A DNA stretch of 64,000 nucleotides from JAPUME01 sp027294185. GTDB lineage: Bacteria; Acidobacteriota; Terriglobia; UBA7540; JAPUME01. The notes beneath the pieces were generated by a model. It did no database searches, had not been told where the DNA came from, and saw only the letters and a program-made list of their open reading frames with translations. Within the stretch, counting starts at the first letter, position 1, and every line of letters begins with the position of its first letter. The stretch lies in assembly GCA_963555835.3 (NCBI GenBank), contig CAUVWZ020000002.1:1922001-1986000 (forward strand), in the 5' to 3' direction. Position numbers and translations under genes: made by a program. This document shows positions 16,318 through 24,348 of the stretch, piece by piece.

Positions 16318-17799
16318 TCAAGGTCGGTCCAGGGGAGGGAATGGGAAGAGGTCGCTGGGCGTGCGGGCCTCTTTCATGATTCGCTCGAACCTCCGGACGA
16401 GCTCCGGATGCCGGCTGGCTAGGTCGTGCTGTTCGGAGATGTCTTCCGTCAGGTTGTAGAGCTCGATCTTCATTGGCTGCGGGTTGTCCTCCCGCAACAT
16501 GTTCTGTCGGACCGCTTTCCAATCTCCCATACGGACGGCCTGTTGCCCGCCGTAAGCAGGAAACTCCCAATAAAGGTAGTCGTGGGATTTTTGCCGCTCG
16601 GTCTCGCCGAATAGGACCGGAGCGAAGCTGATGCCGTCGATTTCCGCTCGCACGGCGACGCCGGCGATCTCGGCGATCGTAGGCATGACGTCCCAGAAGG
16701 CGGAGATGTGGTCGGTCAGGGTGCCGGGCTCAATCCGTCCCGGCCAGCGGGCGACCATCGGCACTCGAATACCCCCTTCGTACAAGCTCCCCTTGAAGCC
16801 GCGAAACCCTCCGGCGGACTCGAAGAACTCCGAATCGGAACCGCCCAGCCGATTGTAGGTCGGGCCGTTGTCGGAACTGAACATTACCAGCGTATCTTCG
16901 TCGAGCCCGAGTTCCTCGAGCAGCGCCAGGATCTTGCCGACATCACGGTCCAGGTGAGAGATCATCGCGGCGTAGCCGGCGCGCGGGTACGGGTGTTCCA
17001 GGTAGCGGCGATGTTCGTAGCTCTCCTCGGGGATCTTGTCCTTATACTCGGCCAGTGACTCCTCGGGAACCTGAATCGACAGGTGAGGGATGGCGAAGGG
17101 AACATACAGGAAGAACGGGCGGTCCTTGTTCTCTCGGATGAACTCGAGGGCGGTTTCAGTGAACTTGTCTTGCGAGTAGGTCTCGCCGTTCAGCGTGCGA
17201 TCGTTGCCGGGCAGGACCTCCTTACGGTCGTTTCGCCAGAGGAAACGGGGATAGTGATTGTGGGCGTGCACCTGGCAATTGAAGCCGTAGAACAGATCGA
17301 AACCCTGGCGATTGGGGTCCCCGCTGGTACCGACATGGCCGAGCCCCCACTTGCCGACGGCCGCCGTCGCGTAGCCTTTTTGCTTGAGAGCTTCGGCGAT
17401 GGTGAGCTCCTCGTCCGGGATCGGATTCTGCCCGGGGAATTCCCAGCCGTGCTTCTCCCTCAGGTCCTCGAAGCCCTTCGGATTGCCGTTGTTGCGGATG
17501 TAAGCGTGACCCGGGTGCCTGCCGGTCATCAGGCTACTGCGCGAGGGTGCGCAGACGGCGTTCCCCGAATAGTGCTGCGTAAAGCGTATCCCTTCTTGCG
17601 CAAGGCGATCGATGTGGGGCGTGCGAATCCACTTCTGCCCGTAACTGCCGATTTCCGCGTAGCCGAGATCGTCAGCCAGCAGGTAAATGATATTGGGAGG
17701 CTTTTTGGGCGAGGCGGGCGCGCAGCCTGAAGCAAGGACCGAGAGCAGCGCCGTCAACAGTACCGAGCGGCAAATGCGGACGCCGATCACTTCAGTCAT
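16318..17799 (-). CDS. Lipoprotein sulfatase (arylsulfatase family)
   Basis: Hydrolyses sulfate esters, probably in the periplasm on a membrane anchor. The 493-residue sequence begins with a lipoprotein signal (hydrophobic stretch 11-25, lipobox LASGC with Cys26). NIIYLLADDLGYAEIGSYG gives the first metal-binding aspartates; Cys83 in AVCAPSRSSLMTG is the formylglycine precursor (C-x-P-x-R). FSSDNGPT carries the second Asp-Asn pair. C-terminal DUF4976-like part includes EIDGISFAPVLFG. It needs a formylglycine-generating enzyme, not seen in the window. Natural substrate unknown; sulfated polysaccharide is likely. Confidence 0.92.
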   Translation of the reverse strand: MTEVIGVRICRSVLLTALLSVLASGCAPASPKKPPNIIYLLADDLGYAEIGSYGQKWIRTPHIDRLAQEGIRFTQHYSGNAVCAPSRSSLMTGRHPGHAYIRNNGNPKGFEDLREKHGWEFPGQNPIPDEELTIAEALKQKGYATAAVGKWGLGHVGTSGDPNRQGFDLFYGFNCQVHAHNHYPRFLWRNDRKEVLPGNDRTLNGETYSQDKFTETALEFIRENKDRPFFLYVPFAIPHLSIQVPEESLAEYKDKIPEESYEHRRYLEHPYPRAGYAAMISHLDRDVGKILALLEELGLDEDTLVMFSSDNGPTYNRLGGSDSEFFESAGGFRGFKGSLYEGGIRVPMVARWPGRIEPGTLTDHISAFWDVMPTIAEIAGVAVRAEIDGISFAPVLFGETERQKSHDYLYWEFPAYGGQQAVRMGDWKAVRQNMLREDNPQPMKIELYNLTEDISEQHDLASRHPELVRRFERIMKEARTPSDLFPFPPLDRP

Positions 17800-18164
17800 A
17801 CACTTCTCTATCGCGACAATCTTCCAAGGCGACTCCAGGCGAGGACTTCCAATTTGTTTCCGGTATGAGCTCAGTATGGTCCCCCCGCAAGCCCAGGGGC
17901 AAGAACTTTAAGGGCCGAAACCAGTATCCCACTGCCCCTGCAGGCGCCCATACCTTCATTTCGGTATTTCCAGACAGGATCAGCCGATCAGCCCCTTCCA
18001 CGTTGACATGTCTCCAGGTGAGCCTTAGGATAGCCGCATCAAATCAGTGTCCCCTCGATGAGGGGCAGGACCATATTTCGATCCCGCATTTCTGAGAAGC
18101 TTCGTCGCAAGGAGGAGCATAAGTTCGGTGGGGGAGTAGCGGGACCGAGCTTGCGGAGAATCGA
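17800..18164. other. Divergent intergenic region, no gene supported
   Basis: About 365 bases between the leftward sulfatase and the rightward cupin. Frames of 69-76 codons are open on both strands across it, but neither resembles a protein. It should hold the promoters of both neighbours; a GGAGGAG at about 18110 leads to no convincing start. Confidence 0.45.
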
Positions 18165-18560
18165 ATGAAGGTGATCCGAGAAGCAGAGGTTGAATGGGAA
18201 CCCGTCGACCCGGCTCATTTCACGGGAAAGGGGAGGGTCAAGCGGGTCTCTGCCACCGACCAGGACCCTTCCGTCAAGGTTTTCCGAGTCGAATTTGAAC
18301 CCGAATCTCGTACCAACTGGCATTCACACAGCGGGGTTCAACTTCTCTACATCGTCCGAGGCCGCTGCCGGGTACAGAAATGGGGTGAAGAGGTGAAGCA
18401 GGCGGGGCCGGGAGACATGGTAAGCATTCTCCCGGATGAAAAGCATTGGCACGGCGCCGGTCCCGGGTCGAGCATGACTCACATCGCCGTCAACATCAAC
18501 GTAACAACTTCGTGGATGGAAAGGGTAACAGAGAAACAGTTTTCGGCGCTTTCAGCCTGA
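18165..18560 (+). CDS. Cupin-domain protein
   Basis: A 131-residue single-domain cupin. Metal-site motifs are visible: WHSHSGVQLLYIVRGRCRVQ (histidines near residues 49-51 with a Gln where many cupins have Glu) and GDMVSILPDEKHWHG with the second-motif histidines. Similar small cupins act as carboxymuconolactone-type or sugar-binding proteins; no reaction can be assigned. No signal peptide. The next downstream sequence is gene debris. Confidence 0.85.
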   Translation: MKVIREAEVEWEPVDPAHFTGKGRVKRVSATDQDPSVKVFRVEFEPESRTNWHSHSGVQLLYIVRGRCRVQKWGEEVKQAGPGDMVSILPDEKHWHGAGPGSSMTHIAVNINVTTSWMERVTEKQFSALSA

Positions 18561-18572
18561 GAGGATGGACTC

Positions 18573-18790
18573 TTGGCGGGGAAGCAAGCGGTGGCAACCC
18601 CTGCTTCCTGCGAGTCCCTGAACCTGTTCTGGCTGGAAAAACCCGTTCAGCCCGATGATGTCTGGGGATGCAGAGAGGTGAAGTCGGTTCCGGATATTTC
18701 CGTTGCCACGGGAGAAAACCTTGACGAGTTGGTCTATCAGCTTTACGGCATTACGGACGAGGAACGCAGGATTATAGAAGGGGCGTGGAG
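18573..18790 (+). pseudogene. Fused fragments: enolase-superfamily piece joined to a DNA methylase C-terminus
   Basis: An open frame with two unrelated, incomplete parts. LFWLEKPVQPDDVWG and SVATGENL match the C-terminal barrel of mandelate racemase/muconate lactonising enzymes, ending at the GEN metal ligand. It then runs directly into DELVYQLYGITDEERRIIEG, which looks like the extreme C-terminus of type I/IIG or BREX-like DNA methylases. After that the frame runs into repeat DNA. Neither part is functional alone. It looks like a deletion or transposition junction. Confidence 0.65.
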
Positions 18791-18799
18791 TTCCCAATT

Positions 18800-18819
18800 C
18801 CCACGGCTCACGCCGTGGG
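18800..18819. repeat. REP-like hairpin, CACGGC type
   Basis: CCCACGGC / GCCGTGGG, 8-bp stem with TCAC loop, followed by GCTATAATC. Same element at 20778-20797 and 21606-21625. It marks the left edge of the repeat zone after the gene fragments. Confidence 0.8.
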
Positions 18820-19002
18820 CTATAATCTGCCTTGATGGGTTGCACGGGTTGCGCTGTAGGTTGCATTCTTCTCCATGCTTTAATTGACGTTATGTGTGGC
18901 GCGGGCCGGGCTACAATCTTGATGGCTTTGCCTGCCAAACCTTTCTCCCCTAAGAAGGATCATGAATCAAAGGGAATCAATGATACGGCCCTACGAGTCC
19001 GC

Positions 19003-19160
19003 CAGGGGTTAAGAATTTAGCCCAGGGCGTGAGCCCTGGGGACATAGCGAGTTCCATGTAGATATTTCAATGGGAGCCCCACCAGAGGTTAAGAATGTAG
19101 CCCAGGGCGTGAGCCCTGGGGACATAGCGAGTTCCATGTAGATATTTCAATGGAAGCCCC
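19003..19160. repeat. Two tandem 80-bp repeat units with CAGGGC-type hairpin
   Basis: Two nearly identical units with an 80-base period. Each contains GGTTAAGAAT, the hairpin CCCAGGGC-GTGA-GCCCTGGG (19021-19040 and 19101-19120) and GATATTTCAATGG. The second unit leads straight into a truncated tnpA start. The same unit pair, with an 83-base period, precedes the intact tnpA at 21097, so the repeat is the 5' part of the mobile element. Confidence 0.85.
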
Positions 19161-19175
19161 GGAAGGGGCGAAAGA

Positions 19176-19307
19176 ATGGCGCACACGTACTCCAATTTGC
19201 TGATCCATGCCCTGTTCAGCACCGAGGCTCGCAAACCCTCGATCGGAGCTGAGGACTCAAGCCACTCCCCTCCGCCGCCCGATTTCAGAACCTCCCGGCC
19301 AGAGTGA
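19176..19307 (+). pseudogene. 5' fragment of an IS200-like transposase
   Basis: From ATG 19176 the first 23 codons match the intact tnpA at 21097 almost exactly (MAHTYSNLLIHALFST..ARKPSI). After about 19248 similarity ends and the frame closes at 19305. Both copies are preceded by the same tandem repeat. This is a solo or deleted copy. Confidence 0.85.
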
Positions 19308-19391
19308 TCTTCCCGCCGTGAGTGCACCCCGGGATTACTCTGATGCCAGGACGAACCCTCCGCTACTCTCGGAAGGAATTGCTCGGAATCT

Positions 19392-20726
19392 ATGCGTAAC
19401 GGAAACAACCCGGAGGCGATTTTCCGGCAAATCTTGAGTTATTCCGAAGCCGAGGAGACCGAGGTAACCGTCGATTCCATCGACGACTCCCTGACCCGCT
19501 TCGCCAACAACACCATTCACCAGAATGTGTCTGAGGAAGGGATTACCGTTTCGGTGCGAGTCGTGGTCGACCGGCGCACGGCGAGCGCGTCCACCAATCG
19601 GCTGGATGAGGCCTCGCTCCGGCGCACGGTGGAGACGGCGACCCGGTTGGCGCGGCTTCAGCCGCCCGACCCCGAGTGGCTCCCCATGGCCGAACCCCAG
19701 GCCTGCCCTCCCGCCTCGCGTTTCTCGGAGAAGACCGCCTCTCTCAGCCCCGAGGAGCGCGCCAACACCGTCCGGGCCTGTATCGCCCATGCCGAGAAGG
19801 AAAAACTGACCGCAGCCGGCATCTTCTCCACCGGAACCAGCTCCGTCTCCCTTTTCAACTCGCGTGGCGTGGCCGCGTCTCACCAGGAGACGAGCTCGAC
19901 TTTTTCAATGACCGTCGAGGGGGAGACCAGCTCAGGCTGGGCCAAGCATTCCGCTCCTCGTGTGGAGGATTTCCAGCCGGAAGAGCTGGCCCGGCGCGCT
20001 GTCGAAAAAACAATCGAGAGCCGGAATCCCAGGGAGCTGCCGCCCGGAAAATACACCGTTATCCTCGAGCCTTCGGCGGTGCTCGACCTGCTGGGCTTTC
20101 TTATGTTTGATTTCGGCGGCCTTTCGGTTCACGAAAAACGGAGCTGCCTTACAGACCGTGTAGGGCAGAAGCTTTTCGGAGAGAACATTACGCTGGTGGA
20201 CGACGCCTATCATCCGCTTCAGGCCGGTCCTCCGTTTGACGGCGAAGGCGTGCCCCGGCAGCGAATTCCGTTGGTCGAGCGCGGCGTGGTACGCAACCTC
20301 GTCTATGCGCGCAAGACCGCCCGGCGGATGACCGCCCAACCCACCGGGCACGGATTCCCCCTGCCGAACGAGGAGGGCGAGGCGCCGCTCAATGTCATCT
20401 TTGAGGGAGGAAGCTCCAGTTTGGAGGAGATGATTCAATCCACCGAGCGCGGCATCCTGGTCACTCGCCTATGGTATATACGGGAGGTCGACCCCTATCG
20501 AAAGCTCCTGACCGGCATGACGCGGGACGGGACCTTCTACGTGGAAAACGGGAAGGTCCGCTACGGCCTCCGCAATTTCCGCTTTAATGAGGGGCTGGTG
20601 GAGATGCTCAACCGCGTGGAGAGGATCGGTCCCACGGGTCGCGCCTCCGGCGAGGAGAGTTTTGAGATGGTGGTCCCCGCGCTCAAGGTGCGGGAATTTA
20701 ATTTCTCCTCGGTTACAAAATTCTAG
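19392..20726 (+). CDS. TldD/PmbA family protein (TldE-like)
   Basis: Cytoplasmic protein of the TldD/TldE family, which in E. coli forms a protease heterodimer that matures microcin B17 and degrades unfolded peptides. The 444-residue sequence fits the full-length PmbA/TldE type: GITVSVRVVVDRRTASASTNRLDE near the N-terminus, PGKYTVILEPSAVLDLLGFL in the middle, and FEGGSSSLEEMIQSTERGILVTRLWYIREVDP near the end. No HExxxH zinc site is seen, as expected for the TldE partner. A TldD partner normally sits beside it, but here the upstream side is repeat DNA and the downstream side is repeats and tnpA. Confidence 0.88.
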   Translation: MRNGNNPEAIFRQILSYSEAEETEVTVDSIDDSLTRFANNTIHQNVSEEGITVSVRVVVDRRTASASTNRLDEASLRRTVETATRLARLQPPDPEWLPMAEPQACPPASRFSEKTASLSPEERANTVRACIAHAEKEKLTAAGIFSTGTSSVSLFNSRGVAASHQETSSTFSMTVEGETSSGWAKHSAPRVEDFQPEELARRAVEKTIESRNPRELPPGKYTVILEPSAVLDLLGFLMFDFGGLSVHEKRSCLTDRVGQKLFGENITLVDDAYHPLQAGPPFDGEGVPRQRIPLVERGVVRNLVYARKTARRMTAQPTGHGFPLPNEEGEAPLNVIFEGGSSSLEEMIQSTERGILVTRLWYIREVDPYRKLLTGMTRDGTFYVENGKVRYGLRNFRFNEGLVEMLNRVERIGPTGRASGEESFEMVVPALKVREFNFSSVTKF

Positions 20727-20777
20727 TATCTTCTGTCGCCCCTGCCGGGGCTCCGTGTTCTTCCTGTGTTCTTAAGT

Positions 20778-20797
20778 CCCACGGCTTACGCCGTGGG
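20778..20797. repeat. REP-like hairpin, CACGGC type
   Basis: CCCACGGC / GCCGTGGG with TTAC loop, 51 bases after the TldE-like stop. A degenerate half follows at about 20840. Could also act as a terminator. Confidence 0.75.
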
Positions 20798-20914
20798 CTA
20801 CAATCTTTTCCCGGTCGGCCACAGCCGGGCTGCATGACGGCGTGGGTTACAATTTTCATTGATGGGGTTGCACGGGTTGCGCTTTCGAAGGGAATAAATG
20901 ATACCGGCACACAG

Positions 20915-21085
20915 CCCCACCAGAGGTTAAGAATGTAGCCCAGGGCGTGAGCCCTGGGGAGACATAGCGAGTTCCAATGTAGATATTTCAATGGGAGCCC
21001 CACCAGAGGTTAAGAATGTAGCCCAGGGCGTGAGCCCTGGGGACATAGCGAGTTCAATGTAGATATTTCTATGGGAGCCCCACCA
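20915..21085. repeat. Two tandem units with CAGGGC-type hairpin, 5' of tnpA
   Basis: Same unit as at 19003-19160. Hairpins CCCAGGGC-GTGA-GCCCTGGG at 20939-20958 and 21022-21041. The second unit ends 12 bases before the tnpA start, matching the arrangement at the truncated copy. Confidence 0.85.
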
Positions 21086-21096
21086 GGGGCGCAAGA

Positions 21097-21549
21097 ATGG
21101 CGCACACGTACTCCAATTTGCTGATCCATGCCCTGTTCAGCACCAAGGCTCGCAAACCCTCGATCGAAGCGGAAATCCGGGCTGACCTGTTCGCCTACAT
21201 GGGAGGCATCATTGGCAACTTGAGAGCCAAACCGTTGCTCATTAACGGCCCCGCGGATCACGTCCACCTACTGTTTCGTTTACCCCCGAGCCTGCCCGTT
21301 TCCGATTTGATGGAGAAAGTCAAAGCGAACTCTTCCCGATGGATTCACGAGCGCTGGCCGCATCGGTCCCGTTTTGCGTGGCAGACCGGCTATGCAGCCT
21401 TCAGCGTGAGCGAGTCCAATCTAAAAGATGTTAAGGCGTATATCGCCAACCAGGAAGAACATCATCGGAAGGTGACTTTCCAGGAGGAAGTCCTGGCATT
21501 TCTGAAAAAACATGGCATCGAATATGACCGGCGTTTTGTTTTAGAATGA
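21097..21549 (+). mobile_element. tnpA: IS200-like / REP-associated Y1 transposase (TnpA)
   Basis: A 150-residue HUH single-strand transposase. Seen: the HUH metal motif in GPADHVHLLFRLP, the region TNSS-like NSSRWIHERWP, and the nucleophile tyrosine in YIANQEEHHRK (Y-x3-Q). Full length for the IS200 type and apparently intact. Family members cut and join single-stranded DNA at hairpins. Upstream stand CAGGGC-type hairpins and downstream the CACGGC type in opposite sense, as in REP/RAYT units. No tnpB is present. It may still be active, since a near-identical 5' fragment lies 1.9 kb upstream. Confidence 0.88.
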
Positions 21550-21605
21550 ACGAACTTGCTCTACCGCCCCTGCTGGGGCTGCGGGTTCTTCCTGCGTTCC
21601 TAAGT

Positions 21606-21870
21606 CCCACGGCTCACGCCGTGGGCTACAATCTTTTCCCGGTCGACCACAACCGACCTGCAAGACGCCGTGGGCTACATTCTTTCGCTGCCCGGTAGCT
21701 CAGGAGGGTCAACATAAATCTCGCGCGAGTGAGGAGTGGTAACTGCATGGGCAGAAACATATGGGGCAGGCACAGCCGAATTGCATGACGCCGTGGGCTA
21801 CGATCTTTTCCCGGTCGGCCACAGCCGGGCTGCATAAACGCCGTGAGCTGCAGTCTTTCCCCATCCCGGA
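21606..21870. repeat. REP-like cluster downstream of tnpA
   Basis: One complete CACGGC-type hairpin (21606-21625) followed by three further partial copies built on CGCCGTGGGCTAC (about 21666, 21790 and a decayed one near 21838), spaced by ATCTTTTCCCGGTCG and ACAGCCGGGCTGCAT blocks. The order and spacing look like decayed tandem insertions. No gene is supported between 21550 and 22072. Confidence 0.75.
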
Positions 21871-22026
21871 GGTTCCGGTGGGGCAATGTAATATCGTGAG
21901 TGCGAGGCAGGAGTCGCCGCTTCGTTCAAAGCTCACTGTGACGGCAGGTCAGCGGGAAAGATTCCTTTGATGCAGAGTGGGGCCGGGGAAACATGTTGGC
22001 GCGCAGCGGAAACCGACCACCCTTGT

Positions 22027-22056
22027 TTGACTCCGCCGCACAAACTTTGATATAAA
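22027..22056 (+). promoter_or_regulatory. Sigma-70-like promoter for the TPR gene
   Basis: TTGACT (22027-22032) and TATAAA (22051-22056) with an 18-base spacer, followed by AT. Expected transcription start is near 22063, which leaves only about ten bases before the ATG at 22073 or about 105 before the ATG at 22169. One of the best matches to consensus in the window. Confidence 0.65.
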
Positions 22057-22072
22057 ATCAGACAGTCATTTA

Positions 22073-22648
22073 ATGCGAAAGGGGACGTGCGCCGAGAGGC
22101 GGAAGCGAATCTGCCCGACTCGGAGCGCCTTTCATCCAGTGGAAAAACACCGTACTGATACTGAAATTATGCAGAGCATCAAGAGCTACGAGGCGGCCCT
22201 GCGGCAGTTCCAAAAAGAGAACTTCGATAAGGCCGTGGAATTGTTCGAGAAAGCAGCGGCCAGTCCCGCCAAGGAGGTGGTGGCTCGCGCCCAGGTTTAC
22301 CTACGCGTCTGCGGGGAGAAGCTGAATCCACCCGTCCTGGTGCTAAAAACCGCCGACGACCATTACGAATACGGCATCATGCAGTTGAATGCCAGGAATC
22401 TTGATGTGGCCCTCGAGAATTTTTCCCGGGCCGATAAACTGGCCCCGGAACAGGACCATATCAAGTACGCCCTTGCGGCTGCCCATTCCCTGTCGGGAGA
22501 TGTGGAGGCGGCGTTGGAGCTTCTGGAAGTGGCCATTACGCTGAATCCCACCAAGGCCCTCCACGCCAAAAGGGATGAGGACTTCCGGCCCATCGAGGCC
22601 AATTCTCGTTTCCAGCAGTTGATTGCCGGCCCCGGTAAACGCGCCTAA
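22073..22648 (+). CDS. Small TPR-repeat protein
   Basis: A 191-residue protein with tetratricopeptide-like helices: AALRQFQKENFDKAVELFEKAA (about 41-62), YEYGIMQLNARNLDVALENFSRADKLAP and YALAAAHSLSGDVEAALELLEVAITLNP. The first 32 residues are basic, contain two cysteines and look unlike the rest, so the true start may be ATG 22169. The C-terminal RPIEANSRFQQLI is typical of TPR proteins from this phylum. A scaffold role is likely; partner unknown. It precedes glmU by 116 bases on the same strand. Confidence 0.8.
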   Translation: MRKGTCAERRKRICPTRSAFHPVEKHRTDTEIMQSIKSYEAALRQFQKENFDKAVELFEKAAASPAKEVVARAQVYLRVCGEKLNPPVLVLKTADDHYEYGIMQLNARNLDVALENFSRADKLAPEQDHIKYALAAAHSLSGDVEAALELLEVAITLNPTKALHAKRDEDFRPIEANSRFQQLIAGPGKRA

Positions 22649-22764
22649 CCAACGAATGCCGCTGCTCCGCCTCCCATGCCAGACAGGCAGAGCCGGGTCG
22701 AGCTCAATCTCCCTCTACGAAGGCCGAAAATTACTCCACCATCGACAAGGATACGGCTAACGAA

Positions 22765-24201
22765 ATGACCAGGGGACGGAAATCCGATGTGGCCGTGGTG
22801 ATTCTCGCCGCCGGGCAAGGCACCCGCTTCAAGTCCCGAACCCACAAATTGCTCCACCCTCTTGCGGGCCGTCCGTTGGGTCAGTACGTGTTGGACGCCG
22901 TTCGGCGGATGCACCCGGAAAAGATCTTTCTGGTCGTGGGACATCAGGCCGAATCGGTGAAAGAACGATTCGCTGCCCCGGATCTCGAATTCATTACCCA
23001 GGAAAAACAGTTGGGGACCGGCCATGCGCTGCAGATCGCAAAGCAACGGTTGAAGGGCTGCTCCAGCTCGCATCTGCTGGTTCTGGTAGGCGATATTCCC
23101 CTGATTCGAGCCGAAACCCTGCAGGCGTTCCTGGAATCTCACGCAAAGCACCGAGCCTCAGGCAGCGTCCTGTCCATGCGCCTCGAAAACCCGAAAGGCT
23201 ACGGGCGCGTCCTGCGGCGAGGGAAGACTTTCTTCGGTATCGTCGAGGAAAAGGTCTGCACCCCTGCACAGAAGAAAACCAAAGAGGTAAACTCCGGCAT
23301 TCTCTGTTTCAACCGCGCGAAGCTCGTGGCACACATCGATGAGTTGAGCGACCGAAATCCTCAAAAAGAATACCTGCTTCCCGACCTGTTGAGGGTGTTT
23401 CGCCGTAAACGGCTTAAGATTTCCGCCTACACGACGCCGGACCCGGATGAGGTGGCTGGCGTGAATGACCGCGCCGAACTGGCTCGAATTGAAAAGCGGA
23501 TTCGCAGACAAACAAATGTGGAGCTGATGCGTTCCGGCGTGACCATTCTGGATCCCGAAACGACCTACATCGATCCGGACGTGGCGGTGGGAACCGACAC
23601 CGTGATCGAACCCGGCGTCGCCCTGATCGGTAAGACCGAGATCGGCTCGGAATGCCGGATACGCGCCTACTCAACTCTGGAGAATACGAAGGTCGGGGAT
23701 CGCGTAACGGTTCAGCCCGGGTGTACCATCTCCGATTCGAAAATCGGCTCCGATGCCCTCCTGGGCCCTTACGCGCACCTGCTGAAAGGTACTATGATCG
23801 GGCCCAGAACCCGCATTGGAAACTTCGTGGAAGTGAAAAATTCCCGCGTAGGCTCGGGCAGTAAAGCTCCCCACCTGACCTATCTGGGAGATACCACGCT
23901 GGGTAAGGGCGTCAACGTGGGCGCGGGGACCGTCACCTGCAACTACGACGGGGAAAAGAAACATGCCACCCTGATCGGCGACGACTGCTTTATCGGCAGC
24001 GGAAGCATGTTGGTGGCTCCCCTGCGCATCGGAAAAGGGTCCTTCGTGGCGGCAGGGTCGACGATCACCGAAGATGTCCCGGAAGAGTCACTCGCCCTCG
24101 GCCGTGCCCATCAAGTCAACAAAAAAGGTTGGGCTAAAAAGCACACCGGCAAGAAAAACAAGCCAACCGGCTTTTCGCAAATAGAAAAGAAGACAGACTG
24201 A
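22765..24201 (+). CDS. glmU: Bifunctional GlmU: GlcN-1-P acetyltransferase and GlcNAc-1-P uridyltransferase
   Basis: Makes UDP-GlcNAc, precursor of peptidoglycan, lipid A and many exopolysaccharides. The 478-residue protein has an N-terminal nucleotidyltransferase domain with ILAAGQGTRFKSR..HKLLH (the usual Pro before Lys is His), QLGTGHA and the metal-binding Asp in VGDIPL, then a C-terminal left-handed beta helix from about residue 255 with hexapeptide repeats, the CoA-site NCNYDGEKKH and ending in a lysine-rich tail. Full length. UDP-GlcNAc from this enzyme could feed the nearby glycosyltransferases, which is inference. Confidence 0.96.
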   Translation: MTRGRKSDVAVVILAAGQGTRFKSRTHKLLHPLAGRPLGQYVLDAVRRMHPEKIFLVVGHQAESVKERFAAPDLEFITQEKQLGTGHALQIAKQRLKGCSSSHLLVLVGDIPLIRAETLQAFLESHAKHRASGSVLSMRLENPKGYGRVLRRGKTFFGIVEEKVCTPAQKKTKEVNSGILCFNRAKLVAHIDELSDRNPQKEYLLPDLLRVFRRKRLKISAYTTPDPDEVAGVNDRAELARIEKRIRRQTNVELMRSGVTILDPETTYIDPDVAVGTDTVIEPGVALIGKTEIGSECRIRAYSTLENTKVGDRVTVQPGCTISDSKIGSDALLGPYAHLLKGTMIGPRTRIGNFVEVKNSRVGSGSKAPHLTYLGDTTLGKGVNVGAGTVTCNYDGEKKHATLIGDDCFIGSGSMLVAPLRIGKGSFVAAGSTITEDVPEESLALGRAHQVNKKGWAKKHTGKKNKPTGFSQIEKKTD

Positions 24202-24348
24202 AGCCTGGCGCGGAGAGAATTGCGGCGGTTCTTCTCGTCCCTGGTGATTCTCCTCGATCTCCAAGTCCTTGGTATTTGGTATTAGGTGGATGGTGTAATT
24301 ATTATGTGTGCCTTTAGGTTGCGACTTAATATTAGGAACAGGACTAAC

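Noticed and set aside
17865..18095. Open frames on both strands in the sulfatase-cupin gap
   Set aside because: No homology-like features and no ribosome site; treated as intergenic.
19003..21870. A CRISPR array as explanation of the repeats
   Set aside because: Units are long, hairpin-bearing and adjacent with no unique spacers of constant length; no cas genes are present.
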